Positions 57,146 to 64,000 of a stretch of 64,000 nucleotides of DNA are shown in pieces. The notes under the pieces are model-generated. The model made no database searches. It was not told where the DNA came from and worked only from the letters and a program-made list of their open reading frames with translations. Source of the DNA: Oscillospiraceae bacterium (GTDB lineage Bacteria > Bacillota > Clostridia > Oscillospirales > Oscillospiraceae). Made by a program: the position numbers and the translations under genes. The stretch covers positions 1 through 64,000 of the forward strand of contig SVMI01000002.1 in NCBI GenBank assembly GCA_015067495.1, given 5' to 3'. Position 1 is the stretch's first letter, and the number at the start of each line of letters is the position of its first letter.

Positions 57146-58519
57146 TTAGGAAAGTGCTTCTTTGCACACTTGTAATACTTTCTCCAGAATCGGAACGCAG
57201 GTGGGTCGCCCATAGCCGCCTTCCTCGATCGCAACGATAAAGGCAAGGGGGTATTCCTCGTCAAGAACGAAGCCCGTGAACATGGCGTTCGGCTTCTTAT
57301 CACCGCCGACCTCAGCCGTGCCGGATTTGGCACAGACGGTAAAGCCGGCAAAATTCTCATCGCCGTAATAGTTCTCAACATTGTTACGCATCATTTCCTG
57401 CAGCTTTTGGGCAGTGGCGGTGGACATGATCCGCTTGTCGGGATTTTGATCATCGGCTACGCGGTACGTGGTCTTAATGCCCACTTGAATGGAGTCCACA
57501 AGATACGGTGTTTTCAGAACACCGTTATTGGAAACTGCGCCGACAAAGGCAAGAAAGCTCGCAGGATTCACAAGATCCTTATGCTGACCGATGGCACTCC
57601 ACGCAACCAGAACATCCGCCCGATCCTCGCAGTCGATCAATCCCTTTGCTGTTGTAATTCCATCGAATTGCAGCGCATCCAGCAATCCGAACTGATGCGC
57701 ATACCACGCAAGACGCTTGCCGCCGATTTGCTCGGAGATCTTCGCAAAGGCGCAGTTACAGGAATTCTTGAACGCATCCTTGAAGGTCTGCACGCCATGC
57801 TCTTCCATGCAGGTGACCACATCGATGCCGTACTCCAGCTTGCCTTCGCAGACAAATTCCTGATCTTCGATACCGGGAACTGCCTCCAAAGCGGCAGCGG
57901 CAGTTACGATCTTGTAGATCGAGCCGGGCGTATAGGCAGCTTGCGTGAAGCGATTGAGATAAACACCCTGATAGGCATCTGTTTGATCCGCAGAAATGTC
58001 GGGAACGTTTTCAGGGTCATAGGTGGGCGTTGTGACGGCGCAGAGTATCTCGCCGGTCTGATAATTATAGATGGCAAGCGTTCCCCTGTGGCTTCCCATG
58101 GCATCCAGTGCTGCCATCTGCAGCTTTGCAGACAAGGTCAATTTCACCTGACCGCCGGTGCCGCCGTAGGCATAGACTCCGTTCAGCGGATCAAAGCCGG
58201 CAATTTGCTGGGCATAATGCGCCAGCGCAGGCGCACTGATGTTGCCCTGACGGTCTCCGAGCCAGTGCATCGTGGAGCTGCGAAGCAGCTCGTTTGCCGC
58301 ATAAGTCCGCCCTCCCGTGAGGTCAAGAAGGAGATTTTTATCCCGATCCGTGATCGTACCGCAGCCGATATTTCCCGCGTTATAGAGGTGCGGAGAACCC
58401 GGTGCATGCACCCATTGTGACGACTTCATCACGTATTCTCCGAGGAAAAAGAGCGTACCACCCAGCAGTACAAGGATCAGGATCAGAAGAATCTTGGCGC
58501 GTCGCATCACTCTATTCAT
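57146..58519 (-). CDS. Penicillin-binding transpeptidase (FtsI/PBP2-like, PbpA-type)
   Basis: YTPGSIYKIVTAAAALE (SxxK), SCNCAFAKI (SxN), KSGTAEVGG (KSGT). Start at MNRVMRRAK. Confidence 0.9.
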   Translation of the reverse strand: MNRVMRRAKILLILILVLLGGTLFFLGEYVMKSSQWVHAPGSPHLYNAGNIGCGTITDRDKNLLLDLTGGRTYAANELLRSSTMHWLGDRQGNISAPALAHYAQQIAGFDPLNGVYAYGGTGGQVKLTLSAKLQMAALDAMGSHRGTLAIYNYQTGEILCAVTTPTYDPENVPDISADQTDAYQGVYLNRFTQAAYTPGSIYKIVTAAAALEAVPGIEDQEFVCEGKLEYGIDVVTCMEEHGVQTFKDAFKNSCNCAFAKISEQIGGKRLAWYAHQFGLLDALQFDGITTAKGLIDCEDRADVLVAWSAIGQHKDLVNPASFLAFVGAVSNNGVLKTPYLVDSIQVGIKTTYRVADDQNPDKRIMSTATAQKLQEMMRNNVENYYGDENFAGFTVCAKSGTAEVGGDKKPNAMFTGFVLDEEYPLAFIVAIEEGGYGRPTCVPILEKVLQVCKEALS

Positions 58520-60230
58520 TGCCGCCACTTCCTTCCTTCGTCTGCCTGACCGCAAAGCTGGCATTTTGCCTTGTGTCCGCCGCCTTGATAAAGGCAAGCA
58601 GTCCCCATGCACCGATCATACTGGAGCCGCCGTTTGAAACAAACGGGAATGTGACACCCGTAAGCGGGAGTACATCCACCGTACCAAGAACATTGAATAT
58701 GGTCTGCACGATCAGAATGCCCGCTGCGGTACAGGAGCCGATGGTATAAAAGCTGCTGCGCCCCAGCACCGCCATGCGCAGGGCAAACAAGCCGATGGCG
58801 ATCACCGCCACCACCAGCATTACAGCCATTAAGATGCCCCATTCCTCCGAGATCGTTGCAAAAACCACGTCGGAATCAGCGGCAAAAACGCGGCGCATCC
58901 AGCCGTTTCCGGCACCAAGACCAAACAGTCCGCCGGAAGCAATGCACATCAAGGCTCTGGTCTGCTGATACCCCGCACCGAAGGGATCTTCCCAAATGTG
59001 CCGCCAATTTGTAAATCGGCGCATGGCATGGGGCGCAAGACGAAGCGCCAGCACGCCCGCAAAGCCAAGGGATGTGCAGGCAAGGGCGATCGTGCCCACG
59101 CTGCCGGAGCGAAGATACGCGATCAGCAAAAATGCCACAAAGAAGATCAATGCCGTGCCGAAATCGTTCATCACAGCCAAGCACGCGCAAATAACGATCG
59201 TATATGCAATAAAAAAGATCAGGTTGCGCTTTGTCAGGATGCGATCCATCGCGGAAGATCCCACAAAGACAAAACAGACCTTACTCAGCTCCGAAGGCTG
59301 AAAAGACATACCGCTGATGATCAGCCAGTTCTTCGCGCCGTTATATTCCTTGCCAAACACCAACGTAATGATCAGCAGCAATATACCGGCAACAGCCGCT
59401 ACATAGCGCATTTTCTTGGCTCTCTCCAGATCCCGCAGAGCCCAACCCATCGTCAGGAAAACCGCAAGACCAAGCACCATCGCAGCCATCTGCTTGACCA
59501 TTTCCTCCGGCTTGACCGAAGCGATGGCAGCCATACCCAGCGTACAGAGCAAAAATGCCAGTGTTTCCACCTCAAAAGAGGACTTTCTGATCAGAAGATA
59601 AAAGCCAAGCAGCAACCATTGGCAGACAAAAATGCCCCCAAAGCCGGTCAGCACGCCAACTGCGTATTTTGCGTCCAGACACATCAAATAGCTGGCGGCG
59701 CAAAGAAGCTGAAAGGCAGTCAGCAGCAGAAGATTGCCGATGCTGGCAAGGGGCTTTGCCGCATTGGTGCGAAGCTGCGCAAGGCGACCCTTCTGGCGCG
59801 TATTCATGGGCATGAGCTTCATGTTGATGCCGCCGATGTTGATCACATCATTTTCATCCAGCTCCGACATCTCCGTCAATTCGCCATTGACACGGATTCC
59901 CTCTTTCGAACCGGCATCCGCAATGGTCCAGCTGCCGTCATCATAACGGGTCAAAACCGCATGGCTCTTTTCGATGGTCGGTATATTCACGATTACATCG
60001 CTTCGTTTGTGACGACCGATGACATTTTCCCAATGGGTGATCGGAAGCTTCGTTCCGTCCTCCAGACAAAGCCAAGCCCAGATCTCGGGATCGCGACGGA
60101 AGGTCACCAACGGCTTCACGCAGCGAAACAGAATAAAAAAGACAAGTCCGGGGGCAAGATAGCGCAGTATTGCCTGATAGACCATCACAAAGGTCTGCGC
60201 CGCATCGGGAAATATTTGATTCAGATCCAT
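58512..60230 (-). CDS. SEDS protein (FtsW/RodA) with N-terminal FHA domain
   Basis: FHA: NVIGRHKRSDVIVNIPTIEKSHAVLTRYDDGSWTIADAGSKEGIRVNGE. SEDS: NGAKNWLIISGMSFQPSELSKVCFV, PLTGVTFPFVSNGGSSM. Confidence 0.93.
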   Translation of the reverse strand: MDLNQIFPDAAQTFVMVYQAILRYLAPGLVFFILFRCVKPLVTFRRDPEIWAWLCLEDGTKLPITHWENVIGRHKRSDVIVNIPTIEKSHAVLTRYDDGSWTIADAGSKEGIRVNGELTEMSELDENDVINIGGINMKLMPMNTRQKGRLAQLRTNAAKPLASIGNLLLLTAFQLLCAASYLMCLDAKYAVGVLTGFGGIFVCQWLLLGFYLLIRKSSFEVETLAFLLCTLGMAAIASVKPEEMVKQMAAMVLGLAVFLTMGWALRDLERAKKMRYVAAVAGILLLIITLVFGKEYNGAKNWLIISGMSFQPSELSKVCFVFVGSSAMDRILTKRNLIFFIAYTIVICACLAVMNDFGTALIFFVAFLLIAYLRSGSVGTIALACTSLGFAGVLALRLAPHAMRRFTNWRHIWEDPFGAGYQQTRALMCIASGGLFGLGAGNGWMRRVFAADSDVVFATISEEWGILMAVMLVVAVIAIGLFALRMAVLGRSSFYTIGSCTAAGILIVQTIFNVLGTVDVLPLTGVTFPFVSNGGSSMIGAWGLLAFIKAADTRQNASFAVRQTKEGSGGNE

Positions 60231-60262
60231 CCTGCCCACCTCCTTTGTATAAATCGAATCGA

Positions 60263-61090
60263 TTACTTTTCCATCGACCGCAGCAGTGCGATCTCCTTCT
60301 GATAACCGGGCAGCTCGTTGGGTGTTTCGAGGATCATCGGGATGCCTGCAAGCAGCGGATGGTTGATGATCCGCTCGAAGGTGGCAAGACCGAGGTTACC
60401 GTCACCGATGCATTCATGACGATCCTTGTGGCTGTTGTGAACATTCTTCGAGTCGTTCAGGTGCAGCGCACGAAGACGATCAAGACCCACTACCCGGTCA
60501 AACTCCGCAAGCACGCCGTCAAGGTCATTGACGATGTCATAGCCACCGTCCCAGATGTGGCAGGTATCAAGGCACACGCCCACCTGATCACTGCCGACGC
60601 CGTCGATGATCGCACGCAGCTCCTCAAAGCGTCCGCCGACCTCACTGCCCTTGCCTGCCATCGACTCCAACAAAACAGTGACGGGATACTGCGGCTCCAG
60701 TGCCTTTTTCAGTGCGTCCACGATCTGGGAAATGCCTGTCTCCATGCCCTGCCCAACATGAGAGCCGGGATGGAAATTGTAGAAATTGCCGGGCAGTGCT
60801 GCCATGCGCCGCAAATCATCCGCCAGAACGCTTGCGGTGAAGGCACGGGCATCCGGGTCAGCGGTACACAGATTCATCGTGTAGGCAGCATGGGCAACCA
60901 GCGGGCCGAAATTATTTTGCTTCAGCATTTCGACTGCAGCTGCACAGTCCGCCGGATCTTCCGGCTTTGCTTTTGATCCACGGGGATTTCTGGTAAAAAA
61001 GGCAAAGGTATTCGCCCCAATGGAAAGTGCTGTTTTGATCATGGCTACATTGCCGCCGGAAGCGGACAGATGACAACCGATATATCGCAT
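60263..61090 (-). CDS. nfo: Deoxyribonuclease IV
   Basis: MRYIGCHLSASGGNVAMIKTA; LLESMAGKGSEVG; VCLDTCHIWDGGYDI; HLNDSKN. Confidence 0.94.
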   Translation of the reverse strand: MRYIGCHLSASGGNVAMIKTALSIGANTFAFFTRNPRGSKAKPEDPADCAAAVEMLKQNNFGPLVAHAAYTMNLCTADPDARAFTASVLADDLRRMAALPGNFYNFHPGSHVGQGMETGISQIVDALKKALEPQYPVTVLLESMAGKGSEVGGRFEELRAIIDGVGSDQVGVCLDTCHIWDGGYDIVNDLDGVLAEFDRVVGLDRLRALHLNDSKNVHNSHKDRHECIGDGNLGLATFERIINHPLLAGIPMILETPNELPGYQKEIALLRSMEK

Positions 61091-61198
61091 AAATATCACT
61101 CCTTTTGCAATAGAATAGCATAATTTCAAAATAATTGCAATTCCTCTTTGCGAAAGCGACAAATTGTGATAGAATTAGACTATCCAAAATAAACAAAA

Positions 61199-61229
61199 AA
61201 ACTCCCACGGGAATCATCCCGTGAGAGTT
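61199..61229 (-). terminator. Intrinsic terminator
   Basis: Minus: AACTCTCACGGGATGATTCCCGTGGGAGTTTTTTTG. Confidence 0.88.
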
Positions 61230-61233
61230 AAGC

Positions 61234-61725
61234 TCAGCTTTCCGCCAACGCAATGGAATCCAGCACGCTCTGCCACTCAACAGCACAGCTTGCCGCATTG
61301 TCCGCAGCGGTGATAAAGCTGATGCAATAATGGTAATTTCCGTCATTGAGAACCATGACGCGTCCCACCTGATCGCCCGTATCTCCTGCTGCAGACCATG
61401 TGCCTTCGTAACAGGAAACGCCGCAGCGTTTGGTTTCCATTAACTGCAGATCGTCTTTTGAAAAGCCGGTCAGATTACGGAGTGTCCCATCCAGATCCCC
61501 AGCATCGAAGGTCTCGATCATCAGTTCATATCCGTCACAAAAATATAGCTTTCCCGATGCACCCTCCATCACCGGCGACGCCGCCGAGGACGGAAGCTCA
61601 ACAAGCACCGTTGCCGGTGTCGCCATTACCGCAATGTCATTGGGATCACCGATCGTCTCAAACACATCCTCCGCACAGCCTGACAGCAGAATCATCAAAG
61701 CAAGTACCAACAAAAGCTTTTTCAT
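61234..61725 (-). CDS. Hypothetical lipoprotein (163 aa)
   Basis: MKKLLLVLALMILLSGCAED lipobox. Confidence 0.8.
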   Translation of the reverse strand: MKKLLLVLALMILLSGCAEDVFETIGDPNDIAVMATPATVLVELPSSAASPVMEGASGKLYFCDGYELMIETFDAGDLDGTLRNLTGFSKDDLQLMETKRCGVSCYEGTWSAAGDTGDQVGRVMVLNDGNYHYCISFITAADNAASCAVEWQSVLDSIALAES

Positions 61726-61751
61726 TTACGAACCTCCCGAAAGGAATCACT

Positions 61752-62012
61752 ATGGAACTACTCTACCTTTACCTGCTTATAATCAATGCAGTTTCCTTCT
61801 TTCTTATGCTTGCAGACAAGAAAAAAGCACAAAAAAAGAAGTGGCGGATCCGAGAAAGCACCTTGCTCGGCGTTGCGCTGATCGGCGGAAGCCTCGGTGC
61901 TGCCCTCGGCATGTCACTTTTTCGACATAAAACGCAGCATCCTCTTTTTTCCATGGGGCTTCCTGTTATTTTGGCTGTGCATATTATACTGATCATACTG
62001 CTGCATATGTAA
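61752..62012 (+). CDS. DUF1294 family membrane protein
   Basis: NAVSFFLMLADKKKAQKKKWRIRESTLLGVALIGGSLGAALGMSLFRHKTQHPLF. Confidence 0.88.
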   Translation: MELLYLYLLIINAVSFFLMLADKKKAQKKKWRIRESTLLGVALIGGSLGAALGMSLFRHKTQHPLFSMGLPVILAVHIILIILLHM

Positions 62013-62042
62013 AAACTCAGCACCCATCGGGTGCTGAGTTTC
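62013..62042. terminator. Bidirectional terminator
   Basis: AACTCAGCACCC-ATCG-GGTGCTGAGTT. Confidence 0.88.
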
Positions 62043-62047
62043 TCATA

Positions 62048-62998
62048 TCAAAGCAATGTTATGCCGGCAAGCATGGTAAGTGCCATAACGATGGTGAAGC
62101 AGATCACGCCCCCGGAGCCAAAGAAAGATTTTACACACCACAGATGGATGGGATTTTCTGTGCGGTAGGCTTTGATCTCCCTGCGTTTTACAATCAGGAT
62201 CACGATGCCCGCGATCAGGCAGCCCCAGATCAAAAGAGCGAACAGCACATCACCCGTGCCCTCCGGCAAAAGCTGGGATATACGGGAGAAGGTATCGCCA
62301 AGGATCAGGTTATTTGCCATATGCAGCACCATCGCCCAGCCGATGGAGTACTCGACGGTAATGTAGCCGAGAACCAATCCCACAAGAAAGGCATAGGGCG
62401 ACTGCACGATGTTGCCGTGGAACATTCCGAAAAGAAATGCAGATGTCAGGATCGCAAAGGTCTTGCCATAGGGGCGCATCAGGCGCAGCAGCAAGCCACG
62501 GAAGATGATCTCCTCCACAATGGGGGCAAACAGTCCCACATACAAGAACATACTCAGTGTATCAGGGACGATGGAAGCTGCCTCGATCGACTGCAGCACA
62601 GAGAAACCGAACTGATTGAAAACAAGCTCCAGTATGTTCGCGAAGAGCTGAAATGCGCCCTGCGCCGCGAGAAAGACCACCAACAGTGCAAAGAAGGTTT
62701 TCGGCTTGAGGTCTTTCTCTTTCTGCCAGATTTCGCTGAAAAGGAAATGCGGCTTTTTCCAGATGATAATCAGCAGAAGAGCAATAACGCAGGCGATGAG
62801 ATAGCCCCACGCATTGCCCAAGATGATCTGTTCAAGCGCGTCCCCCTCCGGCATGCTGCCCTGCAGTGAAAGAACCACCGTTTGAACCATCACAGCTGCA
62901 ATAACGCAGACATTCATGACAAGGGAGTAAAGAAGCAGCGACCAGCCGGTAACGCCCATCTTCTTTTTCAGCTGTCTGCGGATCATTTTTTCATCCAT
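62048..62998 (-). CDS. CPBP family intramembrane glutamic endopeptidase
   Basis: FAPIVEEIIFRGLLLRLMRPYG; AFLFGMFHGNIVQSPYAFLVGLVLGY. Start at MDEKMIRRQ. Confidence 0.92.
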   Translation of the reverse strand: MDEKMIRRQLKKKMGVTGWSLLLYSLVMNVCVIAAVMVQTVVLSLQGSMPEGDALEQIILGNAWGYLIACVIALLLIIIWKKPHFLFSEIWQKEKDLKPKTFFALLVVFLAAQGAFQLFANILELVFNQFGFSVLQSIEAASIVPDTLSMFLYVGLFAPIVEEIIFRGLLLRLMRPYGKTFAILTSAFLFGMFHGNIVQSPYAFLVGLVLGYITVEYSIGWAMVLHMANNLILGDTFSRISQLLPEGTGDVLFALLIWGCLIAGIVILIVKRREIKAYRTENPIHLWCVKSFFGSGGVICFTIVMALTMLAGITLL

Positions 62999-64000
62999 TT
63001 TCCATCCCCTCCATCTGCATGATGATCGCTTCCGCGGACAGCATGCCGTCAATCGCCGCGGACATAATGCCACCGGCATAGCCTGCACCCTCACCGGCAG
63101 GATATAGTCCACGCAGCCCGGATTGGCGATCCTCACCACGTAGAATGCGCACCGGCGAGGAACTTCTTGTTTCCGGCGCAGTCAAAACTGCATCCGGGGC
63201 AGCAAAACCCCGCAGGTTTTGATCCATCAACGGAAGTGCCGTCCGAAGCGCCGTGGTGATCTTTTCAGGAAGAATATCGTGAAGATCACACCACACAACA
63301 CCCGGTCGGTAGGTCGGCTGTACCGATGCCGCGCCGGTACTCGCCTCTTTTTGCAGGAAATCACCGACCAGCTGCGCAGGAGCGCGGAAGCTGCCGGAAT
63401 AAGCAAATGCTTTTTCTTCCAGCTCCTCCTGCCAACGCATACCGCCCAACGCACCGGGATAGGGAAAATCAGCCGGATTTAAGCTCACAAGCACCGCAGC
63501 ATTGGCATTTTCTCCATCGCGGTCTGCGTTGCTCATGCCGTTTGTAACAAGCTTTCCCTCCTCCGATGCCGCGGCAACCACATATCCGCCGGGACACATG
63601 CAGAAGGTATAAACGGTTTCGTTTTCCAAATGGCGAACCAGCTTGTAATCCGCCGGCGGCAACGGAAGCTCGTTTGTACCGTACTGCGTCTGATCGATCA
63701 CCGATTGAAGCTGCTCGATCCGCACGCCCATGGCAAAGGGCTTTGCCTCCATATGGATGCCGGAACGCTCCAGCATGCGGAAGGTATCCCGTGCGCTGTG
63801 ACCGATGGCAAGGATCACATGATCGGAGTAAACTTCCGCCTGCTCCGTTTGCACACCCTTGATGCAGCCATCCTTGCAAATCAAGCCGGTCACCTTTGTG
63901 TTAAAACGCACCTCACCACCGAGAGAGATGATGCGCTGCCGAATATTTTGGACAACCTGAAGCAGCACATCCGTCCCCACATGGGGCTTGGCATCGTAGA
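62991..64000 (-). CDS. FAD-dependent dehydrogenase (COG2509-like), N-terminus outside window
   Basis: VILAIGHSARDTFRMLERSGIHMEAKPFAMGVRIEQ; YTFCMCPGGYVVAAASEEGKLVTNGMS; LYPAGEGAGYAGGIMSAAIDG. Frame open to window end. Confidence 0.9.
   Translation of the reverse strand, partial: YDAKPHVGTDVLLQVVQNIRQRIISLGGEVRFNTKVTGLICKDGCIKGVQTEQAEVYSDHVILAIGHSARDTFRMLERSGIHMEAKPFAMGVRIEQLQSVIDQTQYGTNELPLPPADYKLVRHLENETVYTFCMCPGGYVVAAASEEGKLVTNGMSNADRDGENANAAVLVSLNPADFPYPGALGGMRWQEELEEKAFAYSGSFRAPAQLVGDFLQKEASTGAASVQPTYRPGVVWCDLHDILPEKITTALRTALPLMDQNLRGFAAPDAVLTAPETRSSSPVRILRGEDRQSGLRGLYPAGEGAGYAGGIMSAAIDGMLSAEAIIMQMEGMENG

Noticed and set aside
62999-63139. N-terminal extension of the CPBP protease ORF
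   Set aside because: This stretch encodes the C-terminus of the FAD dehydrogenase in another frame; the CPBP start is better placed at MDEKMIRRQ.

Overview
The window is a 64 kb chromosomal segment from a low/mid-GC Firmicute. Gene content and order suggest a Clostridia/Oscillospiraceae-type anaerobe (inference). It is mostly core genes: dnaE (5' part), whiA, murB, a ClpE-type unfoldase, truA-ecfT-ecfA2-ecfA1, a class A PBP, prsA-like foldase, rpmG-secE-nusG-rplK-rplA-rplJ-rplL, Mrp ATPase, an ABC-F protein, RNase M5-like, holA, comEC, alaS with a T-box, pepF, the udp-polC-ispG-rseP-dxr-cdsA-uppS-frr-pyrH block, glnS, a pair of CobW-type GTPases, a DUF3794/LysM protein, a PBP plus FHA-SEDS pair, nfo, a CPBP protease and an FAD dehydrogenase. 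RNA elements I can support are a 6S-like RNA with terminator, an L10 leader, two L1-type mRNA sites, an alaS T-box and many intrinsic terminators. The most unusual observation is at the left edge. dnaE stops being DnaE right after the codon for the third catalytic Asp (LLKMD|FLGLR), and the next bases read GTGCG followed by compact hairpins. This is what a group II intron 5' end inserted in the polymerase active-site codon context would look like. Other points of interest are a PyrF-fold protein lacking the catalytic KxxD motif, two overlapping half-size TauE-like genes, an FHA-SEDS fusion, zinc-ribbon-like insertions in a class A PBP, a His/Cys-rich CobW tandem, a reverse-strand AT-rich lipoprotein gene splitting rplKA from rplJL, and an unlisted 49-aa ORF whose Shine-Dalgarno lies in a terminator hairpin. 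No CRISPR array, prophage or complete transposon was seen.
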